48,897 nucleotides of DNA from an uncultured Eubacteriales bacterium (GCA_900544555.1 UQWD01000016.1:1-48897); one strand, 5' to 3'. Positions 33,796 through 45,413 are shown, numbered from the stretch's first letter. The notes: generated by a model from the letters alone, not told the origin. A program made the numbers and translations.

Positions 33796-34539
33796 TTACG
33801 CTTTTTTCCCGGTATATGGCGTAAACGCCGATCGATCCGCTCCATGCTCCCATTCGCCCGCAACGCCGGCGTGAGCTGCTCCCAATTCAATATGAAGCAT
33901 GGCTATTCCGCAATCCAGCCTGCCGTATCCCCAGTTATCGGATTCACGCCGAACCGTTATCCGTTCGCCGCTCACCTCAAACCGCCAGGGCTGGCCGTTG
34001 ACCGCGGATGGAGCGAGCCGCCCGCATTCAAGCGCGCGCTGCTGCCATTCAGGAAGCGTTATTAATTCGTTCTGATTAAGCCCGGTCAGTTGATCCAACG
34101 GTTTTCTGGGCCTTCCGGCATACGCCTCGTTTGAAACGCCGATTGAAATTAGGCAGCGGACTTTTTCCCCTTCGCCGCACGGAAGCAGCTTATTAATTTC
34201 GCGTTTTCGGTAACTGATACCCAGCCAACACGTTCCTAGGCCGAGAGCGGTGCATTCAAGCACAAACGCCTCCCCTACGGAACCCGCCGTCCAATCCGCT
34301 TTATCCTTCGCTATCAGCGCGGCATAGGTGTTCGTACCCTTTATCTTCCCATATTTGAGCCATTTTGAACGAAAAACCAGGTCACTTTGGCCGATAAAGA
34401 TGCGCGCGTCCTCAACGCTGAGCATGTCTGCCGCCTTTTTCAGCAGCTCCATATCCTCCTCCGAAGGGTCGCTCCGGTAGCGCCGTACGGAAAACCTTTG
34501 CCCGACCGCGTTATACCACCGCTCCATGCAGTGCTTCAT
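33796..34539 (-). CDS. Nitroreductase-family protein (TM1586-like)
   Basis: 247 aa, longer than minimal nitroreductases. It has the FMN-binding N-terminus RFSVRRYRSDP, the middle motif ALGLGTCWLG, and a second half repeating the fold (LAPSAVNGQPWRFEV; LDCGIAMLHIELGA), as in the double-length 'putative TM nitroreductase' family. It presumably uses FMN and NAD(P)H; the substrate is unknown. GGGAGG lies eight bases before the ATG, directly after the uvrA stop, so it is the last gene of a uvrB-uvrA-nitroreductase unit. Confidence 0.82.
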   Translation of the reverse strand: MKHCMERWYNAVGQRFSVRRYRSDPSEEDMELLKKAADMLSVEDARIFIGQSDLVFRSKWLKYGKIKGTNTYAALIAKDKADWTAGSVGEAFVLECTALGLGTCWLGISYRKREINKLLPCGEGEKVRCLISIGVSNEAYAGRPRKPLDQLTGLNQNELITLPEWQQRALECGRLAPSAVNGQPWRFEVSGERITVRRESDNWGYGRLDCGIAMLHIELGAAHAGVAGEWEHGADRSAFTPYTGKKA

Positions 34540-34554
34540 GCCGCTTACCTCCCG

Positions 34555-37380
<2,826 letters not shown>

Positions 37381-37404
37381 AATTTACAGTCGCGGTTTTC
37401 CTTC

Positions 37405-39453
37405 CTACTTGCGGGTTCTTCCCCGCGTTTTTTTTCTGCTGCCCACCGTACCGGGTGCGGGCTTATCGCCTTTGCCGTTGCCGTGCGGCTTTTCTCCCTG
37501 AAGGGATAGGAGCTCGTCCCTAAGCCGTGCTGCCTGCTCAAACTCCAGCTCCATAGCCGCCTGCCGCATCTGATCCTGAAGCACTGCGATACGCGCCGCT
37601 TTATCCGCTTCGCTCAGCTCCGACCGGTTTTTGCTCGCCGCGGATGTAATCTCAAGCACGTTACGGACGGCCTTGTGGATGCTCCTGGGCGTAATCGCGT
37701 GTTCTTCATTATACTCAAGCTGTCGCTGCCTGCGCCGGTTCGTTTCATCAATCGCACGGCGCATCGAACCAGTTATGGTATCCGCGTACATGATAACCCT
37801 GCCGTCGGCGTTTCTTGCCGCGCGGCCGATGGTTTGGATCAACGACGTTTCTGAGCGCAGGAATCCTTCCTTATCCGCGTCCAGAATAGCCACCAGCCCA
37901 ACCTCAGGAAGATCAAGCCCTTCGCGCAGCAGGTTGATGCCTACGAGCACGTCAAACTCTCCCAGCCTGAGATCCCGTATTATTTCCATGCGTTCAATAG
38001 TCTCGATATCCGAGTGCATATAGCGGATCCTGACTCCCATCGCGTCTAAATACTCCGTTAGGTTCTCCGCCATGCGCTTGGTCAGCGTCGTTGCAAGCGT
38101 GCGGTAACCGGCCTCCGTCACCTTCCTTATTTCGCCCAGCAGGTCGTCTATCTGCCCGGTTACGGGCCGTACGTCAACCTCGGGGTCTACCAGACCCGTC
38201 GGCCTGATAATCTGCTCGACAACGCGCCGCGTTCTGCTAAGCTCATAATCCGAAGGCGTTGCGCTAACGCATATCAGCTGATTTATGCGCCGCTCAAACT
38301 CATCAAATTTGAGCGGGCGGTTATCATAAGCGCTGGGAATTCTAAAGCCATAGTCCACAAGCGTTTGCTTGCGCGACAGATCCCCGCGGTACATGCTGCG
38401 CACCTGCGGCAGCGTTGCGTGCGATTCGTCTACTATCATCAGGTAATCATCAGGAAAATAGTCGATAAGAGTGAACGGCGGCTGCCCGGGTTCCCTCCCG
38501 TCAAAGTATCTAGAGTAATTCTCAATACCCTGGCAATAGCCGATTTCACGCATCATCTCCATATCATACTGCGTCCTCTGCTCAAGCCTCTGAGCCTCAA
38601 GTAGCCTGCCTTCCCCGCGCAGCTCTCCTACGCGGGCATAGAGATCCTCCTCAATTTGCCCAAGGGAGGTTTCAAGCTTATCCCTGCTTGTCGCATAGTG
38701 GGACGCCGGGAACACGGCGGCGTGCGCGCGCTCGTTGAGAATTTCGCCCGTAACGATATTGATCTCGCTAATACGCTCTATTTCATCTCCGAAGAATTCG
38801 GCGCGTATGGCCTTCTCCGACCAGTTCATGGGGAAAATCTCCAAAACGTCTCCCCGCGCGCGGAACGTGCCCCGCACAAAATCATAATCGTTGCGCTGGT
38901 ATTGGATATCCACAAGCCTGCGCATAATATCATCCCTGTCCGCATGCATGCCCTTGCGCAGGGATATGCTCATGCGCATATAATCCTCTGGATTACCTAA
39001 TGCGTAAATGCAGGATACGGATGCTACGATTATTACATCCCTTCGCTCGTTGAGCGCGCATGTGGCGCTGTGGCGAAGCTTGTCAATTTCCTCATTAACT
39101 GTGGCGACCTTCTCAATATACGTATCCGAAGATGCGATATACGCCTCCGGCTGATAATAATCGTAATAGGATACGAAGTATTCCACAGCACTATCCGGGA
39201 AAAATTCCTTGAACTCCGAGCATAGCTGGGCCGCAAGCGTTTTATTGTGCGCGATAACAAGCGTGGGCTTTTGCACACGCTCTATCACGTTCGCCATGGT
39301 AAATGTTTTGCCCGAGCCTGTTACTCCAAGGAGCACCTGGGTTTTTTCCCCGTCGATCAGGCCCTGCGCCAGCTTGTCTATGGCTTGTGGCTGATCGCCT
39401 GTTGGCATAAATGGCGATACAAGACGGTATGTATTTGAGGTTGTTTCCAACAA
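37405..39453 (-). CDS. uvrB: Excinuclease ABC subunit B
   Basis: 682 aa. Helicase motif I GVTGSGKTFT, the damage-wedge hairpin (YYDYYQPEAYIASSDTYIEK), motif VI (QTIGRAARN) and the C-terminal UVR motif (EFEQAARLRDEL) that recruits UvrC are all present. A basic C-terminal tail of ~40 residues (KPHGNGKGDKPAPG ... KKTRGRTRK) extends past the UVR motif. Two consecutive TTG codons are candidate starts; AGGAGG lies four bases before the first and seven before the second. No LexA box (GAAC-N4-GTTC) was seen upstream. Confidence 0.97.
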   Translation of the reverse strand: MLETTSNTYRLVSPFMPTGDQPQAIDKLAQGLIDGEKTQVLLGVTGSGKTFTMANVIERVQKPTLVIAHNKTLAAQLCSEFKEFFPDSAVEYFVSYYDYYQPEAYIASSDTYIEKVATVNEEIDKLRHSATCALNERRDVIIVASVSCIYALGNPEDYMRMSISLRKGMHADRDDIMRRLVDIQYQRNDYDFVRGTFRARGDVLEIFPMNWSEKAIRAEFFGDEIERISEINIVTGEILNERAHAAVFPASHYATSRDKLETSLGQIEEDLYARVGELRGEGRLLEAQRLEQRTQYDMEMMREIGYCQGIENYSRYFDGREPGQPPFTLIDYFPDDYLMIVDESHATLPQVRSMYRGDLSRKQTLVDYGFRIPSAYDNRPLKFDEFERRINQLICVSATPSDYELSRTRRVVEQIIRPTGLVDPEVDVRPVTGQIDDLLGEIRKVTEAGYRTLATTLTKRMAENLTEYLDAMGVRIRYMHSDIETIERMEIIRDLRLGEFDVLVGINLLREGLDLPEVGLVAILDADKEGFLRSETSLIQTIGRAARNADGRVIMYADTITGSMRRAIDETNRRRQRQLEYNEEHAITPRSIHKAVRNVLEITSAASKNRSELSEADKAARIAVLQDQMRQAAMELEFEQAARLRDELLSLQGEKPHGNGKGDKPAPGTVGSRKKTRGRTRK

Positions 39454-39564
39454 TATACCTCCTAATTATCATTGCCTGTAGCTGGATACCCGCGCAATGA
39501 AATAATGAGAACCGCGTAATTAAAGCTTTTCACCGTTTAAAAGAGTGAATATTTTAATTACTCG

Positions 39565-39600
39565 GATCAAGTTGATCTAACCAAGCTTATCTGCTTGATC
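39565..39600 (-). other. Hairpin in the long uvrB leader
   Basis: A 7-bp inverted repeat (39565-39571 with 39594-39600) with a 22-nt interior, lying in the ~175-nt 5' leader of uvrB. No T-run follows. Role unknown. Confidence 0.3.
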
Positions 39601-39634
39601 AAACAGCGCATAACGGACAACAGCTCAGTCTTGT

Positions 39635-39643
39635 ATTATAGCA
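39635..39643 (-). promoter_or_regulatory. Extended -10 promoter of uvrB
   Basis: TGCTATAAT (39635-39643); the -35 (TTTTAA, 17 bp upstream) is poor. The predicted leader before uvrB is about 175 nt. Confidence 0.45.
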
Positions 39644-39659
39644 TACCGCACTATGTATT

Positions 39660-40007
39660 AAAAGGTCTTGACAATCGGAATTTTTAACCGCAAGCAGAGT
39701 ATGGCTGTGAAGAAATCTGTTATATTAAATGCATTTAAAACCTTTGTTTATTGGCCGGATACTTGTCAAAAGCCCATGTAAAATCATGCAAATCGGTTTT
39801 TGTAGGCTTTATAAGCGGCGACTCTAAAAAACGGCGCATTCCCTTTCTTAGCAGGCTGCGGCTCATTAAATTTGTAGATGAAGAGAATTACCTTCTTAAT
39901 TTGGTTAATGTAGATGCATAGAATCTTGACGGCTAAATACAAGCGCATAACCTAGCGTTAAAGCGCACGTTACAAGCTATGCTTCTTACACAGCGGGAAA
40001 AAAGCAT
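39660..40007. other. Intergenic region between gerQ-like gene and uvrB promoter
   Basis: About 350 bp, AT-rich, between the uvrB promoter and the terminator of the gerQ-like gene. I see no gene or structured element. Confidence 0.4.
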
Positions 40008-40041
40008 AAAAATCCTGCGGTGCAACCGTGCGCGCCGCAGG
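40008..40041 (-). terminator. Terminator of the cwlJ-gerQ operon
   Basis: A 7-bp stem (40035-40041 with 40014-40020) with a 14-nt loop is followed on the minus strand by ATTTTT. It lies about 50 bp after the gerQ-like stop codon. Confidence 0.7.
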
Positions 40042-40090
40042 CGTGAAAAACGCATATAACAGGACGGACCTGTAATTACGATAGGCCCCG

Positions 40091-40510
40091 CTATCGCCTT
40101 GCGCCGTTTGGGTTGCTGTTATTGTTCAAAATATTATAGTTCCGGTTGGGACGTTGACCGGGGAAATAGAAGTATACAAATTTAATCGAGAAAATATCGC
40201 ATACGATAAAATTGTTCACATCATCATCATATAGCGTAACGTAACTGGTACCTACGAAGTACAAAATGCCTTGTTTACGCATGATTATTTCTGTGCCGAT
40301 TAAAAACTCAATAAGCACATATTCCCCAATATTGGTCGATAGAATCATCTGCATGGAACCGCGCATTTCCTCCGTATCAAAATTGATAGGCGGCGGTGTT
40401 GTGAACTCTGGAGGCACGGAGCCGACCGGGCTTCTGCGGTTATTGTTCCTGCTGATCATGCCTCTGCCCCCCTGATAGATGATATCATCTTGATAGAAAT
40501 TTTGATCCAT
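40091..40510 (-). CDS. gerQ: GerQ-like spore coat protein
   Basis: 139 aa. An Asn/Pro/Arg-rich N-terminus leads into a compact beta domain of about 65 residues (MQMILSTNIGEYVLIEFLIG ... MRKQGILYFVGTSYVTLYDD ... FIVCDIFSIKFVYFYF) and an Asn-rich tail. Spacing and position suggest GerQ, the coat protein that holds the germination lytic enzyme CwlJ in Bacillus spores and is encoded next to it; here it lies 59 bp downstream of a CwlJ-type gene. Sequence identity is not obvious by eye, so the call rests largely on context. Both are probably transcribed from one sigma-E-like promoter in the mother cell. Confidence 0.6.
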   Translation of the reverse strand: MDQNFYQDDIIYQGGRGMISRNNNRRSPVGSVPPEFTTPPPINFDTEEMRGSMQMILSTNIGEYVLIEFLIGTEIIMRKQGILYFVGTSYVTLYDDDVNNFIVCDIFSIKFVYFYFPGQRPNRNYNILNNNSNPNGARR

Positions 40511-40569
40511 GAATACAAACCTTACCTTTCCGATATATTGAGCTTATTAGTGAGAAACGGCGTCATGAA

Positions 40570-41007
40570 TTAAGTATCCGCGTAGGCGTCGGTAGGATTA
40601 TAAAAGCAATGGTCGCCGATGCGGATAACGAACCTTCCGACATTAGAAGGAAAAAATTCACGGCAGTTGGGAGAAAAGGGATTAAAGTACCAAAGGGCGA
40701 AACCCAAATTGGTGAGCCGATTTCCGGCGATTGCCCAGTTGGCGATATCATAATGGGTTTGATCCGGCCGCATATTATAAATGTTTTGCATATTATAAGC
40801 GCCGCGTATGGTTTCCCGCACACAATCAAACTGTCCCTCCTGATAAATGACAGCCCGGATTGTGTTTTCCAGCCGCCCGTACTCCCCGTACGTTATATTT
40901 ACACGGTTCATTACAACACACGCGACAGCTTTCATACCGTTTTCTCCTTCCCCGCCCGCCTCGCATTTAATAATTCGCGCCAGCAGTTCCAAGTTGGAAA
41001 ATGACAA
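40570..41007 (-). CDS. cwlJ: Spore cortex-lytic enzyme CwlJ (Hydrolase_2 family)
   Basis: 145 aa, the length of Bacillus CwlJ and without the signal peptide or PG-binding domain of SleB. The catalytic region is LLARIIKCEAGGEGENGMKAVACVVMNR, with the conserved Glu in CEAGGEG; the C-terminal FALWYFNP ... FVIRIGDHCFYNPT is also family-typical. CwlJ degrades the spore cortex during germination and needs GerQ for its place in the coat. Start TTG at 41007 with AAGGGG nine bases before it. A sigma-E-like promoter lies 38 bp upstream. Confidence 0.88.
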   Translation of the reverse strand: MSFSNLELLARIIKCEAGGEGENGMKAVACVVMNRVNITYGEYGRLENTIRAVIYQEGQFDCVRETIRGAYNMQNIYNMRPDQTHYDIANWAIAGNRLTNLGFALWYFNPFSPNCREFFPSNVGRFVIRIGDHCFYNPTDAYADT

Positions 41008-41044
41008 TAGTATTCACCCCTTTTCTTATTACAGTAAGTGTAAT

Positions 41045-41073
41045 AAATTATGAACGATAACTTAAAGATATTC
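41045..41073 (-). promoter_or_regulatory. Sigma-E-like sporulation promoter of cwlJ-gerQ
   Basis: -35 GAATATC (41067-41073), 14-bp spacer, -10 CATAATTT (41045-41052). This fits the Bacillus sigma-E consensus KMATATT-N14-CATACAHT at 6 of 7 and 6 of 8 positions, with ideal spacing. Confidence 0.6.
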
Positions 41074-41797
41074 GAGTAAGATGAACCCTTCTTAACCGAA
41101 GCGCCGCCTAATCTTACCCCATTGTCGCTGAGATTGCGCGCGGGTTATTTATATCGCAGGGTTTCAGGCGGAGCCAAAGAAAAAACCGCGGATTAAGCAG
41201 TCAAATATGTTCTTCAATGCCGGGGGGTAGAGAATGTTGAAACACGCTGCGCCCTTTTTGCGGGTTCGGATTGCGCGAATAAGCACTCGCGCTCTAAAAC
41301 CCTCGGAATGCAAAGGTATCCCGCTCGCGGCGCACATTATTTGTAGCTTAGAGCGTTTGTTTTTACGCGGCAGGTTTTTGCATCACGGGCAGAAGCTTTT
41401 TTAATAACTTGAGATCCTCTTTCTATAGTCGGCGATTTAAATTGGTATATGAAGAATCACAGGTGTTTTGCATGCTCTTTAATATATAAAACCGTTCATA
41501 ATATATCATTCATTGCATCAAAATATGGTTCTGCAACAAGATCACCCCGCCTTTGAAGGCGCCCTTTCAGCGCTAAGGCACGGCGTATTGCTCTTATCTA
41601 CTTTCACGGACCAGGGCCGCCAGCTATTATTGCGCGCTAGTTAAAGCGCGGAATTTTGGACAGGACCCAGTAGATCGCCGTTCGCCAGCCCTCACGCTAA
41701 GGGGCGGCAGCCTTTGCCCGCTGAGCAGATCCATCTCCGTCATTTGGACGGTTTGGAGCTACCCACTTTCAAAAACGAGTTGAAACGGCGATAACGC
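41074..41797. other. Long intergenic region with a possible decayed gene
   Basis: About 720 bp. The right part (41525-41794) shows one plus-strand frame of 90 codons broken only by a TAA at 41642-41644; it has no ribosome site and I do not recognise it. The left part holds an inverted 8-bp pair (CGCTCTAA near 41290 and TTAGAGCG near 41347) and no clear gene. Confidence 0.35.
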
Positions 41798-42079
41798 CTA
41801 AAACTCATAATCCACCGCAACAGAGGATACTCGGCGCTCATGGATAAAGCGGCGCACCTTTTGATGCTCTGGATGCGCATCGTACCGCGCCAGCCCTTCC
41901 CTGTCATCAAACGTGGCTATCAGTACCAGATCATACGAGCGAGCGGACTCCAGAAAATCCACACCCACCTCCATATCCTTAAGGCCTGGCACAACTCCCA
42001 CGAGCGCCTTGAGCATCTCGCCTATTTCGGATGCGTCGGACTTATCCTTTATTTTGTGGCAAACCACATGCCGAACCAT
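41798..42079 (-). CDS. Dabb-family (stress-responsive alpha/beta-barrel) protein
   Basis: 93 aa. MVRHVVCHKIKD at the start, LVGVVPGLKDMEVGVDF in the middle and YDLVLIATFDDREGLARYDAHPEHQKV near the end are the Dabb signature; the His pair near the N- and C-terminal regions is typical. Members are dimeric ferredoxin-like barrels of varied or unknown function. GGAGGG lies seven bases before the ATG. Monocistronic. Confidence 0.88.
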   Translation of the reverse strand: MVRHVVCHKIKDKSDASEIGEMLKALVGVVPGLKDMEVGVDFLESARSYDLVLIATFDDREGLARYDAHPEHQKVRRFIHERRVSSVAVDYEF

Positions 42080-42262
42080 CGTTATCCCTCCAAGACAAAT
42101 TATTGCGCTGTTTTTAACCGCTGTTATTCATTGTACCAGATCATCAGTGATATGAAAATCGAACGCACAAAGAAAAACGCCCCGCGCCCATATCCATTAA
42201 TTCTCTGTTGTCTCGGCACGTCGTATAATGTTATAGTATATATACTTTCAGGAGGTGACGTC

Positions 42263-42436
42263 GTGACTGCTGCTTTTATTTTCTGCGCGGGCATTATCCC
42301 GCTCGTACCCTTATTGGGCGCGCAATCCTATCATCGTAAAAAAAACAAAGTAAAGCGTAATATCTGCTACGGCCTGTTCGTCATGCAGCTTATACTAAGC
42401 ACCCTTTACGTCATTGCGTGGCTCAACACGCGTTAA
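42263..42436 (+). CDS. Small two-helix membrane protein
   Basis: 57 aa from a GTG at 42263 with AGGAGG (42250-42255) seven bases upstream. The frame is open much further upstream, but only across the antisense of the Dabb gene. Two hydrophobic segments (about 2-20 and 33-52) flank a basic loop (YHRKKNKVKRN), so both ends would lie on one side of the membrane. A TATAAT at 42224-42229 may be its -10. Its last 14 bases overlap the 3' end of coaX, tail to tail. No known family recognised. Confidence 0.6.
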   Translation: MTAAFIFCAGIIPLVPLLGAQSYHRKKNKVKRNICYGLFVMQLILSTLYVIAWLNTR

Positions 42437-43193
42437 GGCGGTAGAGAATAGCAAGGCCCTCAAGCGTAAGCGTCGGAGCCAAAACGTCGATGCAGTCCGT
42501 TTCCGATGCTATCATCGAGGACATTCCGCCGGTTGCGATAACGCGCGTTTTACGCCCAATCTCCTGCTCTACCTTTTTAACAATGTACTCTACCTGGCCA
42601 ACAAAACCGTTTATAATACCGGAACGTATCGCCTCCTCGGTATTTGTGCACACCACGTTGGCCGGCTTAACGTACTCCACCTTGTTCAGCATCGCGGCGC
42701 TTTCAACAAGCGCTTCAGTGGATATACGAATACCCGGACATATCAGCCCCCCCAGAAACTCGCCCCCGCCGGAAATAACGCTCAGGTTGGTCGCCGTGCC
42801 AAAATCAATGATTATACATGGTCCACCGTACAGCTTGAAGGCGGCTGCGGCGTTGCAGATGCGATCCGCTCCCAGTGTTTCGGGATGATCATAACGGTTT
42901 ACAAAGCCCGTATTCATACGATGATTTACAAGCATAGGCGTAATACCATGAAAAAACAGCCGGCACATATGCTCAATAGTATAGTTGATTGACGGGCTTA
43001 CAGAGGAGATAATTATCCCATCTACTACTGATGTTGAAATCCCCAGGTGCCCGAAAAAAGCTTCCATCTGAATTCCATATTCATCAGACGTGAATCTGAA
43101 ATTGGTGGTCAATCTCCATGAATGTATTAAGCGGCCGCCTTCAAAGAGGCCGGTCTTAATATTCGTATTTCCTATATCCAATACCAACAGCAT
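42423..43193 (-). CDS. coaX: Type III pantothenate kinase
   Basis: 256 aa from the ATG at 43193, which has CAGGAG before it (a further ATG at 43232 has no ribosome site). ASKHA-fold motifs: MLLVLDIGNTN (phosphate 1), the pantothenate-binding HPETLGADRICNAAAA, and IIDFGTATNLSVISGGGEFLGG (phosphate 2/adenosine). It phosphorylates pantothenate in the first step of coenzyme A synthesis and, unlike type I enzymes, is not feedback-inhibited by CoA. It overlaps the convergent small membrane protein gene by 14 bp. Confidence 0.95.
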   Translation of the reverse strand: MLLVLDIGNTNIKTGLFEGGRLIHSWRLTTNFRFTSDEYGIQMEAFFGHLGISTSVVDGIIISSVSPSINYTIEHMCRLFFHGITPMLVNHRMNTGFVNRYDHPETLGADRICNAAAAFKLYGGPCIIIDFGTATNLSVISGGGEFLGGLICPGIRISTEALVESAAMLNKVEYVKPANVVCTNTEEAIRSGIINGFVGQVEYIVKKVEQEIGRKTRVIATGGMSSMIASETDCIDVLAPTLTLEGLAILYRLNAC

Positions 43194-43232
43194 ATTATCT
43201 CCTGTCCGCCATTTCTCGGCCAGCAAATGCAA

Positions 43233-43724
43233 CTTAAAATCGCAGCCTTAGAGTGACTTGTCGTATACGACAGCATCCACATACTTTTGCCTCTAGGCTG
43301 GAACGCAAGCGCCCGATTATCAAGGCGGCTTTCATCGATGAGGCCGCCGTCCGCTAGATAAGCTTCACTGAAGCTTTATATGCATGGCCTCGGCACATAA
43401 CCTACAGAAGCTGATCGCAAAAACGCATTTTACCGCGATTATTATATCGTTTTTCCCATCCAATAGCAATCCACATAAAATATATCTTTACGCTTTCATC
43501 GTCATATGGTAAAATAGCTTTGGACTTGAATTTAATAGTAATTAAGGAGGTACTGTCTTTTATTCACACATCTTATTTGTTTACGTCAGTCAAAATTGTG
43601 AATTGTTTATGAACGTTAGCCAACTTCTTTACAGGCGGATTTCGGGCAATTATAATTAATATGATTGTATGGGTATGATATGGCATATCCTGGATAATGA
43701 TGAGATTATGGGTTTAAGGAGGGC
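43233..43724. other. Intergenic region upstream of the VanW-family gene
   Basis: About 490 bp. It contains a hairpin with arms GGCGGC/GCCGCC around TCATCGATGA (43324-43348), a sigma-A-like promoter (43487-43515), and an unattached AAGGAGG at 43542-43548 with no ATG, GTG or TTG at suitable distance. Confidence 0.4.
43487..43515 (+). promoter_or_regulatory. Candidate promoter of the VanW-family gene
   Basis: TTTACG (43487-43492), 17 bp, TAAAAT (43510-43515). It would give a leader of about 200 nt before the ATG at 43725. Confidence 0.4.
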
Positions 43725-45413
43725 ATGTTTATCGGTATGAAAAAGAACATAAATGAAACGGTGACAGCAAAAAAGTCCAAAATGTCGGGTGTGAAGATCG
43801 GTATCATCTGCGCCGCAGCAGTTTTAGTCGCCGCAGGCGCTCTGTTTGCTATATATAACATGAGAGAAAATAGAGAGAATAAACGTCAGGAAATTATAAA
43901 CTCCGGCGTGTTTCATGACGGTATTACGGTCAACGGCGTTGCGCTGGGCGGCATGAATTTTGAGCAAGCTAAAGCAGCGCTTGCGGAGCAGGAAGCAGCT
44001 ATCGCCGCCGGCTTAACCTTTCATCTGAAAAGTGAAATTGACCCTGCCTTCAACTTTACGCTTTCGCCGTCAACCGTCGAATTAAAACTGACTTTTAATA
44101 CGGAAGACGTTTTATATGAAGCCCTTTCACTTGGCCGTGAAGGAACCCTGTCTCAGATGCAGGATGAAATAGCGGATATCAATAATAACGGGCGAGCGCT
44201 CGAAATTGGCTTTGAGGTGGAAGACGAGAGCCTCCGCGCCGCGCTGGAGCATGCGGCCTCCGTATTCGACAGGCCCGCGGCCGACGCCACATTCGGCATT
44301 TATTCTGATTTTCAGGACAACATCCCGCTTATAAAAGGCGGCACTACGGCTACGTTTAGGCGATACGACCCTCTGGCCAAAAAAATGGTGGATGATGAAG
44401 CCATACCTGAGAACGCCGTGCAGGAAGGCCGTTTTTATTACATTCCCGAAGCGGATGGGTTGGTTCTAGATAATGAAGCCATGTTCACCCTGCTCAAGGA
44501 TAGGATAGCTAACCGACAATATGGAGACGTTGAGGTGTTGACGCAGGTTACGCATCCTCAGGTCAAGCTTGCGGATGTAAAAAGCAAGTTTATCATGCGC
44601 TCCTCATTTTCCACAAAATACTCACGGAATACCGACCGCACGTATAATCTGCGCAAGGGCGCCGGCATATTGAACGCAACCGTGCTCATGCCCGGGGAAG
44701 AGTTTTCAACGAACGAGAGGCTGGGCGATAGGAATGTCGTATCAGCCGGCTGGAAAGAAGCGCCCGGACTAATCGATGGAGGCGCGCGTACCAACCAGCA
44801 GCTTGGAGGCGGCGTATGTCAAATTTCTACAACGATTTATATTACTGTTGTTCAATCGGATTTAGAAATTGTTTATCGTCAACAGCATTCCTCCAAGTCG
44901 GATTATGTAGACGGCGCGCTTGATGCGACAATTGACAGCAACCGTATAGATTTTAAATGGAAAAACAATACTAACTCCCCAATTATCATGTTTGTTTGGG
45001 TTGATCAGTCCAACCGCACCATGAACACGGAGATTTACGGCGAACCTTTCGGTGAGATATCAGGTAAAAAGTTTGACAGGGTGGAGTTTAAATCCAAGCG
45101 GTTAGAGATCCTGTATCCTACAAATAAGGTTCATTACATACACAACAGCGAGGTTCCCAACGGCATGGTCAAGCTTCGCAACAAAGCGAAGAACGGTTCT
45201 GTTTGGGAAGCATACCGCATCTATTATCTTGGCGATAAAGAGGTTGCCAGAGAGGTTGAGAACACATCAACCTATAAACCCCATGATGAAACGTGGATTT
45301 ATGGCAGAGGATGGGTTAAGCCAACGCCAACCCCTCTACCGACTCCTACGCCGCCGCAAACACCTGTACTCCCGCCAATTCCTACGCCGCCGGATGAAAC
45401 GCCAATCCCGTAA
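43725..45413 (+). CDS. VanW-family exported cell-wall protein
   Basis: 562 aa. A short basic cytoplasmic start, one transmembrane helix (about 23-44), YoaR-like putative peptidoglycan-binding domain(s) (about 65-290, GITVNGVALGGMNFEQAKAAL), then a VanW domain (about 305-440: MPGEEFSTNERLG ... LGGGVCQISTTIYI). A G5-like segment (about 445-525) and a Pro/Thr-rich tail (TPTPLPTPTPPQTP) follow. VanW was named from vancomycin-resistance clusters but is common in sporeformers without resistance; its biochemical role is unknown. AAGGAGG lies only two bases before the ATG at 43725; the ATG at 43737 is the alternative. It ends at a strong terminator. Confidence 0.85.
   Translation: MFIGMKKNINETVTAKKSKMSGVKIGIICAAAVLVAAGALFAIYNMRENRENKRQEIINSGVFHDGITVNGVALGGMNFEQAKAALAEQEAAIAAGLTFHLKSEIDPAFNFTLSPSTVELKLTFNTEDVLYEALSLGREGTLSQMQDEIADINNNGRALEIGFEVEDESLRAALEHAASVFDRPAADATFGIYSDFQDNIPLIKGGTTATFRRYDPLAKKMVDDEAIPENAVQEGRFYYIPEADGLVLDNEAMFTLLKDRIANRQYGDVEVLTQVTHPQVKLADVKSKFIMRSSFSTKYSRNTDRTYNLRKGAGILNATVLMPGEEFSTNERLGDRNVVSAGWKEAPGLIDGGARTNQQLGGGVCQISTTIYITVVQSDLEIVYRQQHSSKSDYVDGALDATIDSNRIDFKWKNNTNSPIIMFVWVDQSNRTMNTEIYGEPFGEISGKKFDRVEFKSKRLEILYPTNKVHYIHNSEVPNGMVKLRNKAKNGSVWEAYRIYYLGDKEVAREVENTSTYKPHDETWIYGRGWVKPTPTPLPTPTPPQTPVLPPIPTPPDETPIP

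Noticed and set aside
32495..33800. Rex operator near rex and reverse rubrerythrin
   Set aside because: No TTGTTAA-N4-TTAACAA or close variant is present; the palindrome in the promoter spacer is unlike it.
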